64,000 nt of DNA from an uncultured Lachnospiraceae bacterium (GTDB lineage Bacteria; Bacillota; Clostridia; Lachnospirales; Lachnospiraceae): assembly GCA_947305245.1 (NCBI GenBank), contig CAMZDG010000012.1, positions 21,533-85,532 on the forward strand. The letters run 5' to 3'. How positions within the stretch are numbered: position 1 is the first letter of the stretch; each line of letters starts with the position of its first letter. The notes beneath the pieces are model-generated. The model saw only the letters and a list, made by a program, of their open reading frames with translations, did not search any database and was not told the DNA's origin. Position numbers and translations under genes: made by a program. Positions 53,101-61,763 of the stretch are shown one piece after another.

Positions 53101-53778
53101 ATGGAGCTTGCAAATGAAATGGAAGAGATGGGCCGCATGCCCATGATCGGGGATCCGGCGCCGCAGTTTCGCGCCATGACCACGATGGGAAAGGTGAATT
53201 TCCCGGATGATTATAAGGGGAGCTGGGTGATCCTGTTCTCGCATCCCGCAGATTTCACGCCGGTTTGCACGACGGAATTCATTGGGTTTACAAAGATGGC
53301 GGGAGAGTTCGCGGCGTTAAATACAAAGCTGATCGGGCTTTCCATTGATTCCCTGCATTCGCACCTTGCATGGGCAAAGAGCATTGAGGGGATCGACTTA
53401 GACGGGACCGGAGCCGTGAAGCTCGCGTTCCCGATCATTGCGGACATTAGCATGAACGTGGCGAAGAAGTATGGCATGCTGCAGACCGTGGCGAAGACGC
53501 AGACGGTGCGCGCCGTGTTCGTCATCGATCCGGAGGGGATCATCCGCGCGATTTTATATTATCCGATGAGCACGGGAAGAAATCTTCCCGAGATCAAGAG
53601 GATCGTGGAATCCCTGCAGCTGCATGACGCGCAGCACGTGAGCACGCCTGCCGACTGGCAGCCGGGAGAGGACGCGGTATTGGGCGCGCCCCTGACCCTG
53701 GAGGAGGCGGAAGCGAGAATGGCGGATGAAAGCGTCAGAAGTCTGGACTGGTATCTGGCGTTCAAAAAGCCGGAATAA
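53101..53778 (+). CDS. 1-Cys (Prx6-type) peroxiredoxin
   Basis: The protein has 225 aa. The peroxidatic site is HPADFTPVCTTEF (C56), the sole cysteine I can see in the protein, so no resolving Cys is present and an external thiol is needed. The C-terminal extension (about 160-225) is of the Prx6 class. It detoxifies peroxides. It is 57 nt after the esterase, and may be in the same transcript. Confidence 0.9.
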   Translation: MELANEMEEMGRMPMIGDPAPQFRAMTTMGKVNFPDDYKGSWVILFSHPADFTPVCTTEFIGFTKMAGEFAALNTKLIGLSIDSLHSHLAWAKSIEGIDLDGTGAVKLAFPIIADISMNVAKKYGMLQTVAKTQTVRAVFVIDPEGIIRAILYYPMSTGRNLPEIKRIVESLQLHDAQHVSTPADWQPGEDAVLGAPLTLEEAEARMADESVRSLDWYLAFKKPE

Positions 53779-53853
53779 AAGGAAATGATGATCAGATAAA
53801 AGCGGCAATTCCCCTGCGAGGAATTTGCCTGAAAAAGAAAGAAGGGACCAGAC

Positions 53854-54354
53854 ATGGGATTCGGTTATATGGAAGGAACCTGCGGGAAGTGCGGAGAAAA
53901 GACGAGGGAGCCGGGAAATGCGTTCGCGTATGGCAGTCCCATCCGCTTTTGCCCGAAATGCAAACAGGAGTACCTGGATCGGAGATGGCGCGAGGTAGCC
54001 GTTCAGGGCTTTGATCCAAAGAGCACGAGCGTTGCATACTATGCGAAGGCATTTTTGATCCTGTTTGCCATCACGGCATTAAGCGGCGGATGGCTGTATT
54101 ATACCATGCATTTCAAGGGATACTATTACACGATGGTGGTCGCGATCGTGATCGTCTGCGCGATCGCCTGCGTGGCGTGCCTTGGACTGATGGTATGGAT
54201 CGCGCTTGGCTTTGCGGCGAAGAGTAACGCGAAATATCTCGCGGAGTCGGAGCGCCGGATGAGGAATCCGGAATATGTGAAGAAACTGCAGGCCTGCGGC
54301 TATGTGATCCCTGCGAAATACCTGGCAGAGACCCTGGGAACGCCGCAGGAATAG
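53854..54354 (+). CDS. Zinc-ribbon membrane protein, unknown function
   Basis: The protein has 166 aa. The N-terminal CGKCGEK ... FCPKCKQEY makes a two-CxxC zinc ribbon. Two membrane helices follow (about 65-90 and 92-122), and the C-terminal half is charged. Probably a small cytoplasmic-facing membrane protein. The gene is 75 nt after the peroxiredoxin. I cannot name a family. Confidence 0.75.
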   Translation: MGFGYMEGTCGKCGEKTREPGNAFAYGSPIRFCPKCKQEYLDRRWREVAVQGFDPKSTSVAYYAKAFLILFAITALSGGWLYYTMHFKGYYYTMVVAIVIVCAIACVACLGLMVWIALGFAAKSNAKYLAESERRMRNPEYVKKLQACGYVIPAKYLAETLGTPQE

Positions 54355-54372
54355 ATATTTAGCGCAAAATGC

Positions 54373-54402
54373 TTGACTTTTCGCGGCATTATGTGCTATT
54401 GT
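54373..54402 (+). promoter_or_regulatory. metG promoter (extended -10)
   Basis: TTGACT (54373-54378), 18-nt spacer and TGC-TATTGT (54397-54402) with an extended -10 TG. Confidence 0.65.
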
Positions 54403-54417
54403 TAGAAAACAAATAAA

Positions 54418-54766
54418 AATGGAATGGAAAAGGCAATGACGAAGAGAGTACTCTAAGGGAAGTCTTCCAGAGAACGTTTCCAGTCTCCGCCGAAAGGAGG
54501 AGGCATGGCTGAGAGAAACGAGACGGGGATTAGGGGAACATGGCTTCACGAGCTGCGCACCGAGCCAATCTGGTTAGGCTGCGACGGGAACCGCCCGTTA
54601 CGGCGGTAAGGGTTATCAGAATTTGCCATGCGACGTGCGGCGATTCATCCATGACCCTGTGAGGCTTATGCCGCGAGGCATGGGCGAAGAGAAGTGGTAC
54701 AGCGTTTATGGCGCCTTCTTGCGTATGAACATTCATGCGTGGGGAGGCGCTGACCTATTTTAAAAG
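54418..54766 (+). promoter_or_regulatory. T-box riboswitch leader of metG
   Basis: A leader of about 350 nt before the methionyl-tRNA synthetase gene has T-box features: GAAGAGAGTA near the base of stem I, an AGAGAA-type distal loop, a candidate Met specifier AUG at 54540-54542 in GAACAUGGC, and the T-box sequence GAAGTGGTACAGCG (54691-54704). A terminator-like stem (GGCGCCTTCTT ... GGGGAGGCGC, about 54710-54751) and a T-rich run precede the coding region. Uncharged tRNA-Met would promote readthrough. Confidence 0.85.
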
Positions 54767-54782
54767 ATAGGAGGAAGGAATC

Positions 54783-56846
54783 ATGATGAACAAGGGTAAG
54801 TATTATTTGACGACGGCCATCGCCTATACGTCCGGCAAGCCCCACATCGGCAACTGCTACGAGATCATTCTGGCAGACGCCATTGTGCGGTATAAGAGGG
54901 CGGATGGGTTTGACGTGCGCTTCCAGACGGGAAGCGACGAGCACGGGCAGAAGATCGAGACCCGCGCGATCGAGGAGGGCATGAGCCCCAAGGAGTTTGT
55001 GGATATGACCGCAGGCACCATCAAGGGCCTTTGGGATATGATGGGGACCAGCTATGACCGCTTTATCCGCACGACGGATGCGGATCATGAGCGTCAGATC
55101 CAGAAAATCTTTAAGAAGCTCTATGATCAGGGCGATATTTATAAGAGTGCTTATGAGGGCAAATATTGTACCGAGTGTGAGGCATTCTATACCGAGACGC
55201 AGCTGAAGGACGGCAAGTGCCCCGTCTGCGGCGGCGCAGTGCACGAGGAGAAGGAGGAGGCTTACTTTTTCAAGATGAAGAAGTATGCTGATCGCCTGAT
55301 CGAGCACATTAACACGCATCCTGAGTTCATTCAGCCCGTGTCCAGAAAGAACGAGATGATGAACAACTTCCTGCTTCCGGGACTGCAGGATCTTTGCGTG
55401 TCCAGAACCTCCTTTAAGTGGGGCATTCCCGTGGATTTCGATGAGAAGCACGTGGTTTACGTTTGGCTGGACGCGCTGAGCAACTATATCACTGGCATCG
55501 GCTATGACGCGGACGGTGAAAGCGGTGACCTTTATAAGAAATATTGGCCTGCGGACCTGCATCTGATCGGAAAGGACATCATCCGCTTCCATACGATCTA
55601 CTGGCCCATCTTCCTGATGGCGCTGGGCGAGCCTCTGCCGAAGCAGATCTTCGGTCATCCCTGGCTCCTTCAGGGCGGCGAGAAAATGAGTAAGTCCAAG
55701 GGCAACGTGATCTACGTGGATGACCTGATCAACATCTTTGGACTGGATGCGGTGCGCTACTTCGTATTGCACGAGATGCCGTATGAAAATGACGGAACGA
55801 TCACTTGGGAGCTGATGACGGAGCGCGTGAATTCCGATCTGGCGAACACCCTCGGAAATCTGGTCAATCGTACCGTTGCAATGAGCAATAAGTACTTTGG
55901 CGGCACCGTTGCCGACAAGGGCGCGGCCGTGCCTGAGATCGATGATGACCTGAAGGCAGTCGTGACGGGTGCTTATGCGAAGGTGGAGAAGTGCATGGAG
56001 ACGCTCCACGTGGCGGATGCGCTGACGGAGATCTTTGCCGTGTTCAAGCGTCTGAATAAGTATATTGATGAGACGGAGCCCTGGGTACTTGCCAAGGATC
56101 CCGCAAAGCAGGACCGCCTTGCAACTGTTTTATACAACCTCTGCGAGGGCATCCTCATCGGTGCGTCCCTGCTGGCACCCTTCCTGCCTGAGACGGGCGA
56201 GAAGATCGCTAAGCAGCTGGGTACTACCTTGCGTGACTTCGATCAGTTGGGCAGCTTTGGACTGCGTAAAGAGGGCAAGGTGACGGATCAGCCTGAGATC
56301 CTGTTCGCAAGACTGGACAAGGAGGAAATTCTGAAGAAGGCGGACGAAGTACAGGCGCGTCAGCGTCAGGAATTCGTCGATCATCAGAAGAAAGCGTTCG
56401 CAAATCTCGTAAACGCCGGCAGAATGACGCAGGAGGAAGCGGACGAAAAGCTGGCTGAGCTGACCGGAACGAAGGCGGCGCAGGCTCCCGAGCAGGCGCC
56501 AGTGGAGGTGGAGGCAAAGCCCGAGATCACTTATGATGATTTCGCAAAGCTTCAGTTCCAGGTGGGTGAGATCCTTGCCTGCGAGGCAGTCAAGGGCTCG
56601 AAGAAGCTCCTTTGCAGTCAGGTCAAGATCGGAAATCAGGTGAAGCAGATCCTCTCCGGCATCCGTGGGACCTATTCTCCCGAGGAGATGGTGGGTAAGA
56701 AGGTGATGGTCCTTGTGAACCTTGCACCCAGAAAGATGGCAGGTCTTGAGAGCCAGGGAATGCTCCTTTGCGCGGAGGACGCGGAAGGAAAGCTTGCGCT
56801 GATGAAGCCGGAAAGCGACATGCCCGCAGGCGCTGAAATTTGCTAA
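54783..56846 (+). CDS. metG: Methionyl-tRNA synthetase
   Basis: The protein has 687 aa with class I motifs: HIGN (SGKPHIGNCYE) and KMSKS (EKMSKSKGN). Zinc-site cysteines are in YCTECEAFY and CPVCGG. The C-terminal tRNA-binding EMAP-like domain (about 585-687, DFAKLQFQVGEILACEAV ... NLAPRKMAGLESQGMLL) is fused. It charges tRNA-Met with methionine. The T-box leader upstream fits the specificity. Confidence 0.96.
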   Translation: MMNKGKYYLTTAIAYTSGKPHIGNCYEIILADAIVRYKRADGFDVRFQTGSDEHGQKIETRAIEEGMSPKEFVDMTAGTIKGLWDMMGTSYDRFIRTTDADHERQIQKIFKKLYDQGDIYKSAYEGKYCTECEAFYTETQLKDGKCPVCGGAVHEEKEEAYFFKMKKYADRLIEHINTHPEFIQPVSRKNEMMNNFLLPGLQDLCVSRTSFKWGIPVDFDEKHVVYVWLDALSNYITGIGYDADGESGDLYKKYWPADLHLIGKDIIRFHTIYWPIFLMALGEPLPKQIFGHPWLLQGGEKMSKSKGNVIYVDDLINIFGLDAVRYFVLHEMPYENDGTITWELMTERVNSDLANTLGNLVNRTVAMSNKYFGGTVADKGAAVPEIDDDLKAVVTGAYAKVEKCMETLHVADALTEIFAVFKRLNKYIDETEPWVLAKDPAKQDRLATVLYNLCEGILIGASLLAPFLPETGEKIAKQLGTTLRDFDQLGSFGLRKEGKVTDQPEILFARLDKEEILKKADEVQARQRQEFVDHQKKAFANLVNAGRMTQEEADEKLAELTGTKAAQAPEQAPVEVEAKPEITYDDFAKLQFQVGEILACEAVKGSKKLLCSQVKIGNQVKQILSGIRGTYSPEEMVGKKVMVLVNLAPRKMAGLESQGMLLCAEDAEGKLALMKPESDMPAGAEIC

Positions 56847-56866
56847 TTTATGATCAAAAATTGAAA

Positions 56867-56938
56867 AGCTCCGCGTGAAAACGGCAAAGATCATGGCCGG
56901 GATCCCGCGGAGCTCTTAATTTCCCTGTTTTTTGGCCG
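56867..56938 (+). terminator. metG terminator
   Basis: Stem AGCTCCGCG / CGCGGAGCT (56867-56914) with a large loop, followed by a T-rich tail ending TTTTTT. The large loop makes it less certain. Confidence 0.6.
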
Positions 56939-57049
56939 TCTATCCTCTTAAATTTTTGTAAAGTCATTTCTTTTTTCTGCGCGATAAGGTATAATAATCC
57001 TATATTGGGGCACTGTGGTTTGGGGTTGTAGGAAAGACGGGGTTACGCT

Positions 57050-57979
57050 ATGAGGAAAGAAGAATTCACGATCGATTCCAGAGACGGCATCCATAAGCTG
57101 TATGCAGTGAAGTATTTGCCCGAGGGAGAGCCAAAGGCCATTGTCCAGATCATACACGGCATGTCCGAGTATATGGGCAGGTATGAAGGCTTTGCAAAAT
57201 TTCTGACGGATCGGGGCTTCCTTGTGACGGGCGAGGACCATTTGGGCCATGGCCTGTCCGTGCCTGAGGGGGAAACCTATGGGTACTTTTGTCCCATGGA
57301 TCCGGCAACGGTCCTGGTGCGCGACGTGCACAGGCTGAAAAAGACCGTGCAGGGACAGTATCCGGGCATTCCGATCTTTATTCTGGGACACAGCATGGGC
57401 TCCTATATCCTGAGAAATTACGTGTGCCGATATGGCACCGGCATTCAGGGGGCCATCGTCATGGGAACGGGAACGCGGGCGAAGGTCGGCGTGACGTTTA
57501 TCCGCTGCCTGTCAAAATGCATTGAGATGATCTATGGCGATAAGCACGTCAGCCCTCTCGTGGAGCGGCTTGTGATGGGAGATTATAATAAGCGCGTGCC
57601 GAATCCCCGCACGCCGAGCGACTGGCTCTCCAAGGACGAAGAGACGGTCAATCAGTATCGCGTGGATCCGCTCTGCGGATTCCCGTTTACCATCAATGGA
57701 TACCGCTGCATGTTTGAAATGGCGAATCGTCTGTTTGACAAAAAGAATCTCTCCCGCATGCCAAAGGACCTGCCAATACTCATGGTCTCGGGGGACGAGG
57801 ATCCGGTGGGCGCCTATGGAAAAGGAGTGGAGCAGGTACGACTTTCCATGACGGGCGTCGGCATGGAGAACGTGGAGATGAAGCTGTATCCCGGAGACCG
57901 GCATGAGATCCTGAATGAGCTGGATCGTGAGCAGGTGATGGAGGACATTGCCGGCTGGCTGGAAAAGACGATGGGATAA
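57050..57979 (+). CDS. Alpha/beta hydrolase, monoglyceride lipase/lysophospholipase-like
   Basis: The protein has 309 aa. Typical serine hydrolase features: VQIIHGMSEYMGRY (oxyanion region), GEDHLGHG, and the nucleophile elbow GHSMGSYIL. Asp in SGDEDPVG and His in GDRHEILNE complete the triad. No signal peptide. A TATAAT box lies at 56990-56995, but no -35 is clear. Lipid substrate is inferred from the family. Confidence 0.88.
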   Translation: MRKEEFTIDSRDGIHKLYAVKYLPEGEPKAIVQIIHGMSEYMGRYEGFAKFLTDRGFLVTGEDHLGHGLSVPEGETYGYFCPMDPATVLVRDVHRLKKTVQGQYPGIPIFILGHSMGSYILRNYVCRYGTGIQGAIVMGTGTRAKVGVTFIRCLSKCIEMIYGDKHVSPLVERLVMGDYNKRVPNPRTPSDWLSKDEETVNQYRVDPLCGFPFTINGYRCMFEMANRLFDKKNLSRMPKDLPILMVSGDEDPVGAYGKGVEQVRLSMTGVGMENVEMKLYPGDRHEILNELDREQVMEDIAGWLEKTMG

Positions 57980-58012
57980 AAGACATGGCTCCTGCATTTG
58001 GGAGGTGGCGGC

Positions 58013-58477
58013 ATGGATTTCACCATCAGATGGGCTTCCCTTGAGGATTGGGATGAGGCGATGGATATGGTCTGGAAGACCTTCCTTAAGTTTGACGCGC
58101 CGGACTGCACGCCGGAGGGTCAGGCAAGCTTTCGCGCGTTCATCACGGACGCAAATCTCAGACGGGCCTTTGAAGAAGGCAGATATCAGATGCTGACGGC
58201 GCGGGACGAGGGTCGGATCGTGGGCGTCGGAAGTCTGCGCGACCGAAATCACCTGTCCCTGCTCTTTGTGGAGGAGTCGCATCATCATCAAGGCATCGGA
58301 CGGGCCATGGTGGAGTTTTTGTGCGAGTATCTGGCAAGGGAAGTGGGGCTTAGGCAGCTGACCCTGCTGGCGTCACCCTATGCGGTGGAGTTTTATAAAA
58401 AGCTTGGCTTTGCGCAGGTAAGGCCCGGCTCGAGGCCTGCCGGCGTGCCGGTGGTCCTGATGGAAAAAGATTTTTGA
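58013..58477 (+). CDS. GNAT-family N-acetyltransferase
   Basis: The protein has 154 aa from ATG 58013 (GGGAGGTGG upstream). The GNAT signature is at HHHQGIGRAMVEFLCEYLARE, with VEFYKKLGFAQ near the C-terminus. The acceptor is unknown. It is 33 nt after the hydrolase, and overlaps neither neighbour. Confidence 0.85.
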   Translation: MDFTIRWASLEDWDEAMDMVWKTFLKFDAPDCTPEGQASFRAFITDANLRRAFEEGRYQMLTARDEGRIVGVGSLRDRNHLSLLFVEESHHHQGIGRAMVEFLCEYLAREVGLRQLTLLASPYAVEFYKKLGFAQVRPGSRPAGVPVVLMEKDF

Positions 58478-58494
58478 CGGAAAGGGAAAATGAA

Positions 58495-59226
58495 ATGAAG
58501 TTGTTTAATCCTGACAGCGCCCTGATGCAAGGGCTGAACAAGCTGGCTGACCTGATGATCCTGGATCTGATCGCACTGATCTGCTGCATTCCGATCATCA
58601 CCGTCGGCGCATCCATGACCGCCCTGTATTACATGGCGCTGAAGATCGTGCGTAATGAAGAAGTTTATATCCTAAAGGGATTTTTGAAATCCTTTAAGCA
58701 GAATTTCAGGCAGGCGACGGTGATCTGGCTGATCCAGGTCGTGGTCATGTTCGTTCTGTTCATGGATTATTACATTGTCTACAGAGTGCCGGAGTCCAAT
58801 CCGTCCATCCTTTTGCAGGTTCTGTTTATGGCAACCTCACTCCTGGCGCTGGCAGTGTTCACGTTCATTTATCCCGTGCTCTCCAAATTTGACAATTCCA
58901 TTCCCAGAACCTTCCGAAATGCCTTCATCATGGCGATCATGCAGCTGCCGAAGGTACTCCTGATGGTGATCTTCTGGGCACTTCCCATTCTGCTGGCGGT
59001 CTTCGTGTTCCAGCTTTTCCCGCTGGTGGTGCTGTTCGGATTGTCCCTTCCCGCGTATGGCAGCGCGTTCCTGTATAATAAGTTCTTCCAGCGCATGGAG
59101 GATAAGACGCTGGAGGCGCAGAGGGCGGCAGGGATCCTTCCCGAGGAGCCGGGAAACGAAGACGAGCATATCTTTAGTGATTCCTTAGATCCGGCGCTGG
59201 CGGATAAGAAGGAAATACAGAAATAA
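58495..59226 (+). CDS. DUF624/YesL-family membrane protein
   Basis: The protein has 243 aa from ATG 58495, preferred over an in-frame TTG at 58474. About five hydrophobic segments and the family start MKLFNPDSALMQGLNKLADLM plus LICCIPIITVGASMTALYYM are seen. DUF624 proteins are often near sugar ABC transporters, and an MsmK-type ATPase follows after a 226-nt gap. The exact role is unknown. Confidence 0.85.
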   Translation: MKLFNPDSALMQGLNKLADLMILDLIALICCIPIITVGASMTALYYMALKIVRNEEVYILKGFLKSFKQNFRQATVIWLIQVVVMFVLFMDYYIVYRVPESNPSILLQVLFMATSLLALAVFTFIYPVLSKFDNSIPRTFRNAFIMAIMQLPKVLLMVIFWALPILLAVFVFQLFPLVVLFGLSLPAYGSAFLYNKFFQRMEDKTLEAQRAAGILPEEPGNEDEHIFSDSLDPALADKKEIQK

Positions 59227-59271
59227 CCAAAGAGAAAGCAATATACGTTTTAAATAAAAAGCGTAAAAATT

Positions 59272-59322
59272 GATTGTGCAAATTGCCGAGCTTCAAAGGA
59301 AAAGCTAGCAATTCTTACAATC
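59272..59322. promoter_or_regulatory. Imperfect inverted repeat before the sugar ATPase gene
   Basis: GATTGT-3-AATTGC-2-AGCTT pairs with AAGCT-1-GCAATT-3-ACAATC. It lies about 30 nt before the predicted promoter. Operator or transcript hairpin; no T-run follows. Confidence 0.6.
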
Positions 59323-59351
59323 AGAGCGAAAATCTTTGGTGAAATCGGTCA

Positions 59352-59381
59352 TGGTCAAAGACAAGGCCTTTCTGTTATACT
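59352..59381 (+). promoter_or_regulatory. Promoter of the sugar ABC ATPase gene
   Basis: TGGTCA (59352-59357), 18-nt spacer, TATACT (59376-59381) with an extended -10 (TGT just before it). The -35 is weak. Confidence 0.55.
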
Positions 59382-59452
59382 TATCCTTAGCTTGTTGGGT
59401 CTAAATTAATCAAAAATGAATGGCAAAGGCGAGATGAAAGGAGTTATTCACA

Positions 59453-60565
59453 ATGGCAAGTTTATCACTGAAAAACATCTGCAAAGTGTATCCCAACGGA
59501 TTTGAGGCTGTTAAGAACTTCAACCTTGAGATCGCAGATCAGGAATTCATTATTTTCGTAGGACCTTCCGGATGCGGTAAGTCCACCACCCTTCGTATGA
59601 TCGCAGGTCTGGAGGATATTTCCTCTGGTGAGCTGAAGATCGGCGACAGAGTTGTAAACGACGTAGAGCCTAAGGACAGAGATATCGCAATGGTATTCCA
59701 GAACTACGCTCTGTATCCTCACATGTCCGTATACGACAACATGGCATTCGGTCTGAAGCTGAGAAAAGTTCCCAAGGATCAGATCGACAAGATGGTTAAG
59801 GAAGCTGCTAAGATCCTTGACCTGACTCCCCTCCTGGATCGTAAGCCCAAGGCTCTGTCCGGTGGTCAGAGACAGCGTGTGGCAATGGGTCGTGCAATCG
59901 TTCGTAACCCTAAGGTATTCCTTATGGACGAGCCTCTGTCCAACCTGGATGCAAAGCTTCGTGTACAGATGAGAATCGAGATCGCTAAGCTGCATCAGAG
60001 ACTGGGCACCACCATCATCTACGTTACCCATGACCAGACCGAGGCTATGACCCTTGGTACCAGAATCGTAGTTATGAAGGATGGCGTTATCCAGCAGGTA
60101 GATACCCCTCAGAATCTGTACGACAAGCCTCAGAACCTGTTCGTAGCAGGATTCATGGGATCCCCTCAGATGAACTTCCTGACCGCTACCGTAGCCGTAG
60201 AAGGCGACGTTGCTAACCTTGAGATCGCTGGAAAGAGCATTCCTCTTCCTCCCGCTAAGTCCAAGAAGCTGATCGAGGGCGGTTATGATGGAAAGCAGGT
60301 TATCTTCGGTATCCGTCCTGAGGATGTTTATGATTCCGAGATGTTCATCGAGAATTCTCCTCACAGCACCTTCGAGTCCACCATCAAGGTGTACGAGCTG
60401 CTTGGTGCAGAAGTATTCCTGTACTTCGATCTGGATGAGTTCCCTATGACTGCAAGAGTTGATTCTCGTACCAATTCCAGACCTGGCGATTCCGTTAAGT
60501 TCGCTCTGGATGTTGAGAAGATCCACGTATTCGACAGAGATACTGAGAAGATCATCACCAACTAG
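59453..60565 (+). CDS. msmK: Sugar ABC transporter ATP-binding protein (MsmK/UgpC type)
   Basis: The protein has 370 aa. Walker A FVGPSGCGKSTTL, signature LSGGQRQRVAMGRA and Walker B VFLMDEPLSNLDAKLR are intact, with the OB-like C-terminal regulatory domain of the MalK/MsmK type (FGIRPEDVYDSEM). This class energises several carbohydrate importers, often from a locus without its own permease, as here. The codon use (GTA, GCT, CGT) suggests high expression. Start follows AAAGGAG. Confidence 0.93.
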   Translation: MASLSLKNICKVYPNGFEAVKNFNLEIADQEFIIFVGPSGCGKSTTLRMIAGLEDISSGELKIGDRVVNDVEPKDRDIAMVFQNYALYPHMSVYDNMAFGLKLRKVPKDQIDKMVKEAAKILDLTPLLDRKPKALSGGQRQRVAMGRAIVRNPKVFLMDEPLSNLDAKLRVQMRIEIAKLHQRLGTTIIYVTHDQTEAMTLGTRIVVMKDGVIQQVDTPQNLYDKPQNLFVAGFMGSPQMNFLTATVAVEGDVANLEIAGKSIPLPPAKSKKLIEGGYDGKQVIFGIRPEDVYDSEMFIENSPHSTFESTIKVYELLGAEVFLYFDLDEFPMTARVDSRTNSRPGDSVKFALDVEKIHVFDRDTEKIITN

Positions 60566-60578
60566 TATGAATCTATCA

Positions 60579-60611
60579 GGGGTGCTGGAAACAGCACCCC
60601 TTTTAAATTTT
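60579..60611 (+). terminator. Terminator of the sugar ATPase gene
   Basis: Stem GGGGTGCT / AGCACCCC with a 6-nt loop, followed by TTTTAAATTTTT. Confidence 0.9.
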
Positions 60612-60624
60612 TGAGAGGTAGTTT

Positions 60625-61710
60625 ATGATTTCAAATCAGATCATTCAGACCAGTATTGATGAATTGAAAGCCATCACGAAAGTGGACCTGTGCGTTTATG
60701 ACCTGAATGGAACCTGGGTGGCCGGTTCCGTGGAGACGACGGACCTGACGCAGGGCCTGATCCGTGATTTTGCTTATTCTCCCGCAGACAGTCAGGTGAT
60801 CGGAACGCATCACCTGCTGAAGATCTATGATGAGGGAGATCTCCTCTACGTGCTCGTGGCGAAGGGGTATTCCGATGACGTTTACATGGTGGGAAAGATC
60901 GCGGTCTGTCAGATCCAGAACCTCGTGATCGCATATAAGGAGAAGATCGACAGGAACGGCTTTTTCCAGAACCTGATCCTCGACAACATGCTTCTGGTCG
61001 ATATTTATAATCGTGCGAAGAAGCTTCGGATCGAGGTGAGCGCCGCGCGCGTGATCTATCTGATCGAAGCGGGCGGGGAGAAGGATGGCATGGTCATGGA
61101 GCTTCTTCGGGGGATGTTCAGTCCTCAGACGGGAGATTATGTGACGGCCGTGGATGAGAACAGCGTCATCCTGATCAAGAGCGTGGATGCCGAGGCGACC
61201 GGGCAGGAGCTGGAAGCGATCGCGGACACGATCGTGGACATGGTCAGCACGGAGATCATGGTGAAGGTGAGGGTTTCCCTGGGCACGAAGGTCTATGAAC
61301 TCAAGGACATTTCGAAGTCGTACAAGGAAGCGAAGATGGCCATGGACGTCGGCAAGATCTTTTATGCGGAGAAGTCCGTTGCGGCATATCATTCCCTCGG
61401 CATCGGGCGCCTGATCTATCAGCTTCCCGTGAATCTCTGTAAGATCTTTATCGAGGAGATTTTCGGCGACAACGTGCCCACGGAGCTGGATGATGAAACG
61501 CTCAACACGCTGAATAAATTCTTTGAAAATAACCTGAACGTTTCCGAGACCGCAAGGCAGCTGTACGTGCACAGAAATACCTTGGTATACCGCATTGAGC
61601 GCATTCAGGAGAGCACCGGACTGAATCTTCGGACCTTTGATGACGCCCTGACCTTTAAGATCGCGCTGATGGTGGCGAATTACATGAAATATCTGGATGG
61701 AACGGAATGA
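60625..61710 (+). CDS. CdaR/PucR-family transcriptional regulator
   Basis: The protein has 361 aa. The N-terminal half is a sugar-diacid-recognition-like domain (DELKAITKVDLCVYDLNGTWVAGS), the middle a GGDEF-like region, and the C-terminal 60 aa the HTH of the family (NNLNVSETARQLYVHRNTLVYRIERIQESTGLNLRTFDDALTFKIALMV). Start follows GAGAGG. It sits between the terminators of msmK and its own end, and may regulate neighbouring sugar genes. Confidence 0.88.
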   Translation: MISNQIIQTSIDELKAITKVDLCVYDLNGTWVAGSVETTDLTQGLIRDFAYSPADSQVIGTHHLLKIYDEGDLLYVLVAKGYSDDVYMVGKIAVCQIQNLVIAYKEKIDRNGFFQNLILDNMLLVDIYNRAKKLRIEVSAARVIYLIEAGGEKDGMVMELLRGMFSPQTGDYVTAVDENSVILIKSVDAEATGQELEAIADTIVDMVSTEIMVKVRVSLGTKVYELKDISKSYKEAKMAMDVGKIFYAEKSVAAYHSLGIGRLIYQLPVNLCKIFIEEIFGDNVPTELDDETLNTLNKFFENNLNVSETARQLYVHRNTLVYRIERIQESTGLNLRTFDDALTFKIALMVANYMKYLDGTE

Positions 61711-61729
61711 CAACGTCTATTTTGGACAT

Positions 61730-61763
61730 CCCCTGCATAGAATGTTGCAGGGGGTGTTTTTTT
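61730..61763 (+). terminator. Terminator of the CdaR-type gene
   Basis: Stem CCCCTGCA / TGCAGGGG with loop TAGAATGT, followed by GTGTTTTTTT ending exactly at the next start codon. The same bases would act as ribosome site of the next gene. Confidence 0.85.

Noticed and set aside
54666..56009. Minus-strand open frame of about 447 codons opposite metG
   Set aside because: It is the complement of a well-conserved MetRS gene with high GC at third codon positions, which creates stop-free antisense frames. No ribosome site or domain.
60631..61713. Minus-strand open frame covering the CdaR-type gene
   Set aside because: The plus strand has the family HTH and a ribosome site; the antisense product is His/Arg-rich and has no pattern.
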